Shown: positions 11,281 to 22,743 of the stretch, piece after piece
Position numbering within the stretch: position 1 is the stretch's first letter
Layout: the number at the start of each line of letters is the position of its first letter
Source: Ischnura elegans
Taxonomy: Eukaryota; Arthropoda; Insecta; Odonata; Coenagrionidae
Direction: 5' to 3'
NCBI RefSeq assembly: GCF_921293095.1
Contig: NC_060259.1
Span: forward strand, 6,324,001-6,388,000
Length of the DNA: 64,000 nucleotides
Notes under the pieces: generated by a model
The model's database searches: none
Seen by the model: the letters and a program-made list of their open reading frames with translations, nothing else
Told to the model about the DNA's origin: nothing
Made by a program: the position numbers and the translations under genes

Positions 11281-12540
11281 AGCGTTAATTGTATTGTATT
11301 CGATCGCTTCTCAGAACGACTTCAATCGCGTTTTGGTTATCTATTGAAGTAAATACGATAGGCTGCATGCTCTGCTAATGGGAAAATCCACTACTGGCTT
11401 CCCTTTCTTTCAATCCGAAGTGGCAAGAGACCCGTTTCCCGAACACATGCCGGACCTTAGGGACGTGGGAAGTGGTCCTTAATCGGGACCTTTTGTTATC
11501 TTAACTTGGTGCACCACCCAACTTGAGTTTTTTGCTTTCCTAGGGGCGGTCTGACCTGCAATTGAAGCTACACGTGTTAATAGATGAGGTCTTTACCCTC
11601 CACCCGCCTCCTTTTGGACGGGTTGTATTGCAGGTCCGCCGCTAGCATGCATTTTCGCACAAAATCTAAACATTTCACATTCTCTTTACGGGGTCCAACC
11701 CTACCCCTACAAGTTATCTGGGGGAATGGCCACATTTCCATGGCTCTTCTTTTTCACTCCGTCCAAATAGCGGTCAAAACATTTTGGTACCCTTCAGTTT
11801 CTCCTTTTCTGTCGATGTGAACGCATACCCATTACTAATTGAGAAGTCCTATTTTGGCCACAGTTTTTGTGTTTAAGAGTGATCTCACAAAGAAGTTATA
11901 GTGATGTGATAACTAAAAAAATGTGATTCAGTAATTTATTAGTTCCTGACAACCACATAAATAAGAATTGTTGAGCAGGTATACTATGTTTCATTTATTT
12001 CCGTTTCTAGTTTCCGTTTTTTTTTTAATTGGTCTGAGACGAGGCACGCACTATTTTTCATATTTTCCCTTCTATTTTATATTTAAACTTTGTAGAAAGA
12101 GGACTGTTGTGTAGCTTTTTACAAACCTGTGTAATTATTGTTGACTGTCAAAAATTTCATGGACATTTACGCGGCGAGAACTGCACGGAAAAATGCTGGA
12201 GAAAAAAGAGAAAACCATAGTTGCTCGAAAAAGGAATTTGAATGCATATCTAGGGGGTTGTTTCAGGTTACACGGAGATGAAAGGCAAAACTTGAGCTTA
12301 TTAATTTTTTGAACATGAAATTTTTTTATTCCGACGAGAGAAGATGGCGAGCTAGTTCACGATCAATCTCTTTTTTTTAGAGGAATGGCAACTGGTTGAA
12401 CAAAATTGCTGATTTCCCTGATGTATTTCGCAACCTTCCAAGCACCTCGGGTTCGTATTTTCCTAGTATTTTAATGGTGACATGGGGTCCCCTGGGATGT
12501 TGTTCTTGTAGTCTCATTTTTTAACAGGTACATCCGATAT
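11281..12540. other. Unassigned DNA
   Basis: The open stretch at 11584-11820 (78 codons) has no recognised motif. The 3' part probably includes upstream flank of the Transib remnant, but no Transib terminus (CACWATG-type) could be fixed. Confidence 0.35.
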
Positions 12541-13127
12541 ACAAAGGGGTAGGCCAAGTAAACAATTCACTGACGTTACTACGCGCTCCAAAATTAGGAA
12601 AACGAAGCTGCTTGAAGTCAAGTAATTTGCAGGAGTAGAAGAAGAGTTAATCTTTCAATTCTCAACAATTTTGAGATCTCTGTCTTGCGGATTATTGATT
12701 GATCCGGTAAAATTTAAGAAGTTCTGCTTAGATACAGCATAAAATTTTGTGAGACATTATGGATGGTTTTACATGCCACCCACGGAGCACAAAGTGCATA
12801 CATGGTGCAGATGTAATCGAGTCGGCTCTTCTTCCTATTGAAGAACTATCGGAGGAGGCCCAGGAATCTCGCAATAAAGATATTAGAAAATACCGCGAGC
12901 ACTACGCGAGAAAAATATCTCGAATTCATACGAATGAGGATATTTTCCGGTGACTGATCCTGACATCGAACCCTTTTATTAGCACATTAGGAACTGACTG
13001 AACAAATGTCGGGGCCTTAAAGATCTTTCGCAGGAGGTTCGTGATCTCTTGGTCTTGCTAGAGTCTCAAAATTCTGCGAGCGAATGCGAAGAGAGGGATG
13101 GGTGGGATTGGGAAGAATCTGATGATG
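12541..13127 (+). pseudogene. Transib (RAG1-related) transposase remnant
   Basis: Transib transposases are cut-and-paste enzymes of the family that gave rise to RAG1. Codons from 12548 read as GRPSKQFTDVTTRSKIRKTK, resembling the Transib N-terminus. After an apparent internal deletion come KFKKFCLDTA, a stop, NFVRHYGWFYMPPTEHKV and, in another frame, HGADVIESALLPIEELSEEA then QESRNKDIRKYREHYARKIS (12820-12930). The last part aligns from memory with the RAG1 block [20 protein letters not shown], whose Glu is the third catalytic residue; here that Glu is at 12864-12866. A C-terminal EVRDLLVLLESQN and an acidic tail end in a stop at 13128-13130. At least two frame breaks and the loss of the DD region make it inactive. 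Confidence 0.75.
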
Positions 13128-13130
13128 AAT

Positions 13131-15763
13131 AATAGGGAACTTGCATACATTTCAGAAACAGTTGTGAGCTCCAAAATCATGTAGAAATACATGTTTGCGT
13201 ATCACAGTGAAAAGGTTTTATTACTTTTTGATGTCGTTAGCGATATTTTATTCATTAAAGTTCAAGAGAATTTTCAAATACGAGTGGGACTCGAAAACGC
13301 CCGATGATTGGCTAGCGGCAAATTGACGTCATAGTTCAGTACGAGGAAGCGAAGGAAGCAGCATAGGCATTTGGACACAAGCGACGGCTTGGTTGTGAGG
13401 CATTTCTTAGTTCCAGTACAGTGAGTCCTCGTTTAACGTTCCTGAAAAATGTGACGATAAACGAAATGACGTTAATCGAAACATATATCCCATAAGAAAC
13501 AATGTTCAAAGTGAATATCGGCTTCTATACGCGAAAAAAATTTAGCGTATCATATCTGGGGCATTTTTTACGATGGGAATTCGATATGGTGGTCGCCCGG
13601 GCAACATCGTCGCAATTAAAGGAACCAACCGATGTGCATCTGAAATGTTTTATAGTTCATAACAAAGTGAGACTTGCGTATAACATTGGCGAAAGCGCAT
13701 ACTCATGTGAAATGTGTATTCTTTTGGCAGTCCGGTAGAGAGTCTTACGGTGAACCTATTTCCACCTCGAAGCTGTCGATGATACTTTCAACTTAAAAAT
13801 ACCTTGCCTGGAGGGCGACAGGAAGCTCTGAGGAAGCCAGACTATTAATGTTTCAATTTAGTAGCGATAATATAGACGAACTTCCAACACAATCTACCAT
13901 CTTGTAACTCAAAACCCCGAAACCACTTCCTATTCTGCAGAAAGAATCGGTCAATCGCATTTCGATTAATATAATAGATACAACGTCTTCAGGTGTTAAT
14001 AAGTTACTTTTGTAATTAGAAGGCCTTCCTAAAGTAACATTAAAATTTGAATATTTTCCAAACAGAGTCTTTAATACATTTTGGGAGCTTTTCTCACGAT
14101 ATATCTGAAACCTACTCTAAAGGCGAGCTCATCATCATTGCGATCGGTTGTCACTTAAAAATTCCGTATCGGAAATCCTAGAGGGATGACCTTCGACGAT
14201 GACCATGATCACCTGCACTCTCACTATCACTGGAACCCGTGGTGAAAATATCATCCCAATCCAATTTCTATTTGGTTTTAACTGGGGAAAGAGCAACATA
14301 GAACTGCACATTCTTTGGACAACTTTGGGTTTGACTTTCCCTCAAACATCCCATTTCCCCTGTGGTGCACATCAGTCCTATCTTTATACGATAGCCTAAC
14401 AACCTTTAAATGGATCCTTGGTTTATCCTGACAACCAACTAAATGGAAATTGCTGATCCACACGTCTTCCTCTATCTCCACAGTTTCCAAATCAAGGGCC
14501 GCGGAACTTTCCTCATTGTGACTCAACTTTTTCTGAAAAGCAAGCCGGCGTAGAATAAAATCAAAGAATGCTGCGATTCATTTTTTGTGACCACCTCTGG
14601 ATTCCATTCTTTTTCCATCTACAACTTCCTTTATCTTTGGGACAAGACGATGTTTAAATATTTTCATTAATTTATAACAAAATATAAGTTCTAAAAATAC
14701 CCAAAAGCCATTTTATTAATCCGCACTGACGAGTGTAAATTAATGTGGAAGATGAATGCTGTAGACGTAGTAGTTTTCCTTAGGTTGAGTTGCAAAGTTC
14801 ATGAAGTTGACAAAACGGCTAATTTTTCGGTGCGCGGAGTCATTTATATTGCACTGGCCGTGTCTATACATTTTTCAATTTTTTTGTAATAAAATAAATC
14901 AGAATTTAGGATAAAATTTCCTTTAAAATGACATATAGTTCATTATTATAGCATGCAGTGAAGCCAGGGTATAAATTTGCAAAGTACTGCGGCACATCAT
15001 TTTGACGCCGACAGTAGAAGACAACGCTGTCTTCTTGGCTGGCACTCGAATGCATGAGGATCAACGTTGGTCTATATTTTCATATTTCCTCCCTTGATTT
15101 TAAACGTCATGGAATTTTCTATGTCCTTCCGTAACTGAAATTGAACAAGTGCCATAAATAATTTGAGTCCATCATAACCATCGAGAAACACCTATCTCGA
15201 TTTTTGTTGTGAAGTTGAGTTTTTATTCTACGGCGGCCGAATTATCGAAAAATCTCAGTTTCAAGTTATTCAGTCAATGAAATATGGATATATTATTAAT
15301 ATTAAAGTTATCTTCGCTCACATAGCACACGGGTTTATCATTCCGTTAATTATACTCTTATTTTTCCGTAACGCTCATCCCGACAGACGGCATGCATCGA
15401 GGCTTTTCTTCTAATTTCCTTCGTGGGAATGCAGACGAAAATTTTTTCTGGGGTGTTATTGCATAGAGGAACAATGCACCACTTGTAATTTTTCCTTATT
15501 TCACCCATGTTCTCCTTTAAACGCAACGTAGCTCTTCCAAACCTGCAGTTTGGGCTTGGATCTTGGACTCCTACTGAACTATGACGTCACGGCCAAAGAT
15601 TAGTGGGGGCGGTATTTTTTAGCCCGCGAAACTCGGGAGACTTTTGGGAGTCATTTCCTAGTGTATAAACTGAATTTTAAGCGGAATAAAGTATATTGCG
15701 GTACTAAGTATTTACTGTAGTATATCAGCATACTGTTTATAAAAAGTATGCAATTTCCCTATT
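13131..15763 (-). mobile_element. Element A, copy 1 (2.63 kb, THAP-bearing)
   Basis: The ends are AATAGGGAACTTGCATA and its near inverse (GTATGCAATTTCCCTATT), flanked by AT on both sides. The insertion lies immediately beyond the stop codon of the Transib remnant. Homologous copies are A2 (40217-42876) and A3 (17041-18102 plus 45249-45450). A THAP-domain frame is on the minus strand (15311-15508). At about 13415-13620 A1 and A2 do not match, and A1 has CAGTGAGTCCTCGTTTAACG there, probably a small insertion or replacement. A minus-strand frame at 14278-14526 recurs in A2 (41367-41564), so it may be a decayed transposase exon. Confidence 0.8.
15311..15508 (-). pseudogene. THAP domain frame in element A copy 1
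   Basis: From an ATG at 15508 the minus strand reads MGEIRKNYKWCIVPLCNNTP followed by EKIFVCIPTKEIRRKASMHA, then a frame change. In the shifted frame, KPVCYVSEDNFN completes the pattern. The C-x4-C start, the P-K-I-F-V-x-P stretch and the basic RRK match THAP fingers. The final His is replaced by Asn (EDNF instead of EDHF), so zinc binding is doubtful. This is probably the N-terminus of a dead transposase. Confidence 0.65.
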
Positions 15764-16493
15764 ATAATACATAATCCGTAAAGTTATAAATCATTAACCA
15801 TGCTTATATGACAATAAAAGAGTCACTTAAATACTATTTTGACATTTATTTAAAAATTACTTTTAGTCCATACAGAAGAACCTCACGAAATCTGGAAATC
15901 GCACCTCTTTAACGTAAGTCAATGAACCCAACAACCCTCTTTTTAGCCTTTTTTGTTTATTGACTAATTTCAAAGATCATTAACTCACTCTTCATAACTA
16001 ATCATCATTTATTTTCATGTTTTATCATGATTTGCGTTCGTCTATGCAGTCAGCGTTACGACTAGCCATATAATAAGTTAAAGTTCCACGTCTCGCCTAA
16101 AATAATATTTTTTCGCAAAAATAACTGCAGAAATGAAAGTAGCATGCCATAAAAAGTGTATAGAGCAATTTTCAAAGACATCCAACGAAAATCGGATTTT
16201 GGTCAAACTTTTTCGCGATCTGGGCCTTTGTGCGCCGCCTCTCCTTCTCCTATGCTCTCTCAGGCCGATATAAACATGTCCCCGTCTTCCCTTCCTTCGA
16301 TGCTTGGGGGACTGAGTTTGGAAGACGGGGAGCGGGAAGGAAAGGGGATAGGCGAGGTGACCTTGAAGAAAAAGACCCTCTCGCCTCTGGCTAGCTACTG
16401 TCGTGCCATCTTCCTGCTTTTAGCGAATTAAAACTGTCGATACGATTTCCTCCTATTCCGTGAGCCCTCTAGAGTATACTTACTCTATGGTAG
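15764..16493. other. Unassigned DNA
   Basis: It contains a 91-codon open stretch on the + strand (16156-16431) with no recognised motif. A GTCTTCCC...GGAAGACGGGG inverted pair (16282-16330) lies within it. There is no sign of a conserved gene. Confidence 0.35.
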
Positions 16494-17030
16494 CACACGC
16501 GCAGCAAGGGAGAAGCAGTTCAAATTCATGGGGGAGAGGGGATACCCAAATGCTGCAGCAGCTCTGTGGCAGGGCAGTAAAGTCATACGGCAAGAGAGAT
16601 TCAGTGGAGTTATTAAGTTGGCCTGGCCTATGAACCTACCGTCCAGTTCAGTGTCAGTGGAGCTCATGTGCAGCAAGGGAGAAGCAGTTCAAATTCTGGG
16701 GGTGAGGGGATACCCAAATGCTACAGCAGCTCTGTGGCAGGGCAGTAAAGATATTCGGCAAGAGAGATGCAGTGGAGCCATAAATTCGACCTGGCCTGAG
16801 TCTATTGTCCAGTTCAGTATCAGTAGAGCACACATGCAGCAAGGGAGAAGCAGTTCAAATGCAATGGACTCGCAAGGGAGAATAGCATCAGAGTTTCAGT
16901 TGAGTGCTCTTTTTCTTGTTGAGGACAAGGCAGTGCAGTGCAGTGACAAGGTTGTTTCAAGGCAGTTTGAGTGCATTCAGTGGAGTTTCAGCCCAGAATC
17001 AGCTCTGTTTCAAGGGAGAAATTTTTACTT
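16494..17030 (+). repeat. 167-bp tandem repeat with a 172-codon open frame
   Basis: The motif GCAGCAAGGGAGAAGCAGTT recurs at 16501, 16670 and 16836, so the units are 166-169 bp, with two and a part copies. The + strand is open across the array (16528-17046) and the two full units give similar peptides (RGYPNAAAALWQGSK and RGYPNATAALWQGSK). Spacing within the two full units keeps frame. Downstream is a CAGTGCAGTG-rich tail. No known domain was recognised. It ends against the truncated left side of element A copy 3. Confidence 0.7.
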
Positions 17031-17040
17031 GAGAATCCTC

Positions 17041-18102
17041 TTGTGACTCAACTTTTTCTGAAAAGCAAGCCGGCGTAGAATAAAATTAAAGAATGCTGCG
17101 ATTCATTTTTTGTTACCACCTCTGGATTCCATTCTTTTTCCATCTACAACTTCCTTTATCTTTCGGGGTAAACTATGTGACAAGATAATGTTTAAATATT
17201 TTCATTAATTTATAACAAAATATAAGTTCAAAAAATACCCAAAAGCCATTTTATTAATCCACACTGATGAGTGTAAATTAATGTGGAAGATGAATGCTGT
17301 AGGCGTAGTAGTTTTCCTTAGGTTGAGTTGCAAAGTTCATGAAGTTGACAAAACGGCTAATTTTTCGGTGCGCGGAGTCATTTATTGCACTGGCCGTGTC
17401 TACATTTTTCAATTTTTTTGTAGTAAAATAAATAAGAATGTAAGATAAAATTTCCTTTAAAATGACGTATAGTTCATTTTTATAGCATGCAGTGATGCCA
17501 GGATATAAATTTGCAAAGTACAGCGGCACATCATTTTGACGCCGACAGTAGAAGAAAACGCTGTCTTCTTGGCTGGCACTCGAATGCATGAGGATCAACG
17601 TTGCTCTATATTTTCATATTTCCTCCCTTGATTTTAAACATCATGGGATTTTGTATGTCCTTCTGTAACTGAAATTGAACAAGTGACATAAATAATTTGA
17701 GTCCATCGTAACCATCGAGAAACACCTATCTCGATTTGTGTTGTGAAGTTGAGTTTTAATTATTCTACGGCGGCCGAATTATCGAAAAATCTCAGTTTCA
17801 AGTTATTCAGTCAATGAAATATGGAAATATTATTTATATTAAAGTTATCTTCGCTCACATGGGACACGGGTTTATCATTCCGTTTATTATACTCATATTT
17901 TTCCGTAACGCTCATCCCGACAGACGGCATGCATCGAGGCTTTTCTTCTAATTTCCTCCGTGGGAATGCAGACGAAATTTTTTCTGGGGTGTTATTGCAC
18001 AGAGGAACAATGCACCACTTGTAATTTTTCCTTACTTCAGCCATGTTCTCCTTTAAACGCAACGTGGCTCTTCCAAACCTGCAGTTTGGGATTGGATCTT
18101 GG
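17041..18102 (-). mobile_element. Element A, copy 3, left piece
   Basis: It begins inside the element (matching A1 from about 14519), so its left third and left TIR are missing. It stops at GGATCTTGG (18102), exactly where element B begins. The rest of A3 resumes at 45249 on the far side of B. It retains the longest open THAP frame of the three copies. Confidence 0.85.
17811..18044 (-). pseudogene. THAP domain frame in element A copy 3
   Basis: It is open for 77 codons from an ATG at 18044: MAEVRKNYKWCIVPLCNNTP, a diverged middle (EKISSAFPRRKLEEKPRCMP), then SVGMSVTEKYEYNKRNDKPV and SHVSEDNFN. Compared with copy 1, the CxxH region has lost both Cys and His (SHVSEDNF), so the finger is unlikely to fold. 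The shifted middle restores an open frame by chance. Confidence 0.55.
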
Positions 18103-18233
18103 GGCGTAGTCCAGTACAAGCTACCAGTGCTCCGAAGCACTGGGAGCGAGTCTTTGCGTGGTCCAGTAGAAGCTACAAAAGCTACCGTGGCGCTCTCGTA
18201 CGTCACGCATGACGTCACTATATTCGCTTCTCT

Positions 18234-19176
18234 GGGTGCCTTCATAGCTCGGCGTTGCGTACTTGGGGGCGGAGCTAACTCATCGCAGCAAGTTGGAGCC
18301 CTTCACAGCTCTGCGTTGCGAAAACAAATGAAAGGCAAAAAGCGTCGGCTCCTAAAAATCAGCCTATGAGCATATCATCTTATGATTTCGAACTAATCGC
18401 ACAATACATACGTTGTTTTCTGCATGTTAACACAATTTCATTTCTTAAATATTCTTCTTAACTATAAATAGCATTTGAAGTTAATATGGCGACCATAAAG
18501 TCGATAATAATGCATGTAGTGATGGCCCTTGCCTATGCATTATTATGACCTTTAAATTTTATTTCCTAACTCGGAATATTCGACAAATAGCTAATTACAT
18601 ACACTCAATGAACATGAGTAACGTGGAATCTTATCAGGAATATTTATTAATGATATCTATTGTTCAAACAGATTGTCCTAGTCATGTTATCTAAATAGCT
18701 CTAACTGAGTAGATCATGAGGGCACAATTATTGGATATAAAATGGAATTTTAACTACCTTAGCTACCAAAAAGCACCTCTCACGCTGTATTTAGCTTTTG
18801 ATACCATTTACGGGTATTAGTTACGCTAATCTATGCTCCTCAGTGATTGTAATCTAATTTAGGGTTAACATTTGTCTTATGTTTAGGAAAGATACGAAAT
18901 ATCTAAGCTGAACACTTCAATTTAATAGTAAATAATGAAATAAATAGCATTTGCCACTCCCATTAGAGCTAATCTTGCATATTTGTATACCCAGAAACAA
19001 ACACCAATTCGAAATCGTCGGCGTACTGCCGCCTTGACGCAGAGAAAATCCGACAGGTTCAGTTTTTCTGCGACGACGCAGCGAGCTGGAGACGTGACGT
19101 CATCAATTCTCAAAGACGGACTCTGATTGGCTCACTAGCCGCGGCGTCAACGCAACGCCGAACTGTGAAGGCCCCC
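18234..19176. mobile_element. Possible element K inside B
   Basis: The left GGGTGCCTTCATAGCTCGGC and the inverse of the right end, GGGGGCCTTCACAGTTCGGC, are alike over about 26 bp. A second partial copy of the motif lies at 18291. No clean TSD was found, so the exact limits are uncertain. The interior is AT-rich and has no recognised gene. Confidence 0.45.
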
Positions 19177-19753
19177 ACAAACGCTCCCAAGAAATAGGTA
19201 AGGCGGCTGGAGCGAACCGGTTTTCAGCGCGAATTTGAACGGGAAGGAAGGCAAAAGAAAATTCTGTTCATAACAATTGTGGACCTGGCCGGCAATAATA
19301 TGGCCATTTGGAGTTGATAGAAGAAGTCGCTAAGAGAGCCTGGATAGTAAATGCTAAAAACAAATGGTTAAAGAACTATTCGGGGGATATTACGGTGGGG
19401 CAAATGGCTGTAACTCAATGGTTTCACAATTCAGAGTCGCCACGGGCCAGATCGGGGAAGAAATTGAGCGGCAAGACCAAGATATCTTATAAACTTTGTT
19501 GTTGTGATAATTAATTATATATAATATTATTTAATTATTAGTGGTTTAAGCTTGAGCTAGCGAGAAGGGTAGATAGAAAATGGCTATTCGAAATTAATAA
19601 GACATGTAGTGAGTGAACTTTCCGGTCGAAGCATTCCGTCCGTTACATAAGAATTATGTTAATTTTGTAAGTTATATTGATTTATTTGTTATTTAGATCA
19701 ATTATTAGTTATTTGAACTTGATATTGCGTGAAATTGAGATAGAATATGACTT
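19177..19753. other. Element B native DNA
   Basis: It includes a 68-codon open stretch (19308-19514, + strand, MELIEEVAKRAWIVNAKNKW at its start) with no recognised family. It could be a remnant exon of B, but support is weak. Confidence 0.35.
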
Positions 19754-20031
19754 CCCAGCTAGCACACGGGAGACTGTCTCTGGAGAAGGGTAAGAGACCG
19801 AGAGGAGACGGCCGCTTTTCCTTGCGTTTCTTCAATTTTCGAGTGTACCCCCCTCCCACTTCCGCTTCTTTCCGAGGTCAACGCTTAGCTTTACCGAAAT
19901 TACATTATCTGCCAGAAGCAGTTTGCTGAGATTGAATGGTCAAATCAATAATTTTAATTACTCCCTAATTTAATAGCTGTAATACGGTTTAGTATAACTC
20001 GAAATCAACCGTAATTAATATAGTTATACCG

Positions 20032-20195
20032 TTGATTGCGCCGACACCGGAAAGGATCCCTCCGCTGAAACGCATCCGCTTGGAAAATGGCCGAACATGG
20101 CACGTCCTGACTTCGAAGATACCAACACAGCGTTATTATCCTCGTTCCTGTTCTTGTTATAGCTTATTCAACTGCATATTCTATCACCGGTTTAA
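20032..20195 (+). CDS. Candidate exon in element F
   Basis: The open stretch reads APTPERIPPLKRIRLENGRT and ends at TTTAAG before a strong GTAAGT donor (20196). No family was recognised. Together with the terminal-exon candidate at 25165 it may be the remains of a spliced transcript of element F. Confidence 0.25.
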
Positions 20196-21289
20196 GGTAA
20201 GTACTATATTATGGTTTATCCCTGCCAATGTTTGTGGGTTTATCGTCATATTGTTTTCGCGTGTGCGCTATACTTCTCATGCCCGAAAGACTTGGATATT
20301 GGCGTTAAATGCTTAGAGAATTTGGTTCTCGTATGATTAATATTTGCATATATTTTCATTTTTTTACATATTCTCTTCGTAGTGGAAAATATTCGTTGTA
20401 TGATGTGCTTAAGTATTTATCTCGAATAACTTAGTTTGTGTGTGTTGATATTTTCACTAAGAATGGCCATTATCCTTTCGACCTTACTATTAGTTACTCG
20501 GTTGATTGTTAAGTTCCGTTGAATTCCCGTCAATGAGCAATGTGAACATCAGCTTTATTTTTCAGACATTAAAATCAATTAAAATACATTTGCGTAATAC
20601 CCGGCAAGCCACCATGTTGTGTCGTGGGGGTGAATTATTACCGACTATGCACTACATATCATGCATGTATGGAATTTGGAGTAGGGTAGTAGTCAAAACT
20701 TCACCATCTCGAAAGAAAAAAGTAGTAAGCTGGGGTTCACAATATATTTTTAGTCATCACTGAAACTGTTGACTTGGAATTTTTTGAGAGATTAGATAAA
20801 AACTCTACCAGCGACATCCACGATTCCCATTTCAATTCATTTAAAAGGCTTGTTACGATATTATAGTCATATCGCCGAAATCTCGCCGTTCTTCGCAGTA
20901 CACGTTCTTGTTCATTATTTATGCAGGTTTAGTGGGAATCTCATGTAGGTACTGCTAGCGTATCCCGAATTAGGTCTGATAATAAAGAACTAGCCGATTT
21001 CTCGCTTTGTCACTCTGGATTGCATGAATATGAACGTATAATTCTTGTGTATAAATAATTATCTCGTTTAGTGCTCGTGCGCCTAAGGGCTCATATGCCA
21101 TGTGTGGACAGTGAAGTTATATTATGGACTTCAATAATTAGTTATCGTAGGAGTCCGTGTATGTTTTTGGAGAAAATATTACAAATCAACAATATGGTTT
21201 TCTGTTATAATTACCCGATGTTCTATTTAATCCAGGCTTTCCTACCTTGCTTTCTTGATTACCTGGAATTTATGAAATCATAACATTTC

Positions 21290-22450
21290 TTTTTTATTTC
21301 ATGATTGATAGGTGATGTGTATTAATTATCAGGAGATGGAACCTCTTTCGCTGTTTTTGCTGTAACGTAATATTCACTACCAGGATGATTCTTCTGTGAC
21401 ATTGTGCCAGACATGCAGTTTTGGCAGATAAAACTTAAAAGGAAATGTTATTTATGGATTTCTAGGCAGGTGTGCCTGTAGTTTCTGTGTTGACATTTGG
21501 GTGAGGATGTTTAACTAGGTAAGTTACCCACTGGACTATTAATTGTTCTTGAATCTAATGTTAATGCATGGAATCATGCCGATTTTTAATTTTAATTAAT
21601 ATGTGATGTGTAATAATTTGGATGGAATTAGTTGGTGCAACCTATTTGATTTATTTTGGTGGTTTGCAACATACACAATGAGTATGATTCTCCAGTTAAA
21701 TTATGCCAGACATTTAGTTTAAGCAAAAGCAGCTAGAAAGGAACTCCTTTTATGGATTCCTTGGTGGATGTTTGATGAAAGAATCCATAACAAATCTTTT
21801 TATTTATTGATTAATAGGTGGCATATGATAATGTGAATGCTGCAAGGTGATGGGACCAATTTGGTTTCTTTTGCTGGTGGACAACATGCACTACCAGGAT
21901 GATTCGCCAGTGACATTTTACCAGGCGTGCTTAAAGAGGCAGTGTAAAAGGAAATGTTATATATGGATTTTGTGGCAGATGTGCCAGTAGATTCTCAGTT
22001 TAAGTTTGGGTGAGGATATTAAACTTGCTAAGTTCACAGAAATATTATTTGTTATTGAATCTGATCTCCATTCATGGATTCATAACAATTTTATATTCTG
22101 ATTAATACATCATATGTAAGTAGTATCGGGTGATGGATCCTCTTTGTTTTGATGTTAAACTTGCTAAGATTTTCACTGGAAAATTATTTGCTCTTGAATC
22201 TGATCTTCATGCATGGAATCCTTACAATGTCGAAAAAAAAATCTTGATAAATAGGTGATGGATCCTCTTTGGCTTCTTTAATGAGACTGTGCCAGTCCTG
22301 AAAGATTGGCAGAAAGCACTGGGAAGGAAATTAGTGGATGGATTCCTTGGTGTATGTGCGTATATTTTTTCTGTTATGGTTTGGTTGAAGATATTGAACT
22401 CAGGATTATACATTATTCATTCTTAAATCCACTGTTAATGTTAGGAATCT
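21290..22450. repeat. Diverged tandem array, roughly 200-330-bp units
   Basis: About four units share an order of motifs: TGATTAATAGGTG, GATGGAACCTCTTT, CACTACCAGGATGATTC, AAAGGAAATGTTAT, TATGGATT, GTTTGGGTGAGGATATT, TTCTTGAATCT and GCATGGAAT. Unit length varies through deletions. Similarity is clear but imperfect, so the duplications are not recent. Confidence 0.75.
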
Positions 22451-22730
22451 TAACTTTTTTAGCATAACTAGGTGGATAATACTATTATTTTGCTTAATTT
22501 GTTGGTATGATATTGAAATTCAAATGTAGTGGTTCAGAGAGAGCTATTTTGTAATTTAACCGTTTTGTCTAGGTTTCTTGTTCGCTTGTGGCACGTGGCT
22601 AGTGATGCATTATTTATTTGAGAGTCCCAATCATGCATGTTTTTCTAGAACAGTTTCCAGGCTTTGTGCCACATGACTTTTAGCAGCTACCATGTTACCA
22701 TTTGGTGCACAAGGTTTATTGGATAGTGTA

Positions 22731-22743
22731 CCCAGCTAGCACA
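22731..22743 (+). repeat. Internal copy of element F terminus
   Basis: CCCAGCTAGCACA repeats the first 13 bases of F, preceded by TA. No GTCTCC motif array follows it. It may mark a second element nested in F or a shorter derivative that shares F's right end. Confidence 0.6.

Noticed and set aside
21290-22450. CRISPR-like or satellite array
   Set aside because: Units are long, few and diverged with no constant spacer. This is an ordinary degenerate tandem duplication in a eukaryotic transposon.
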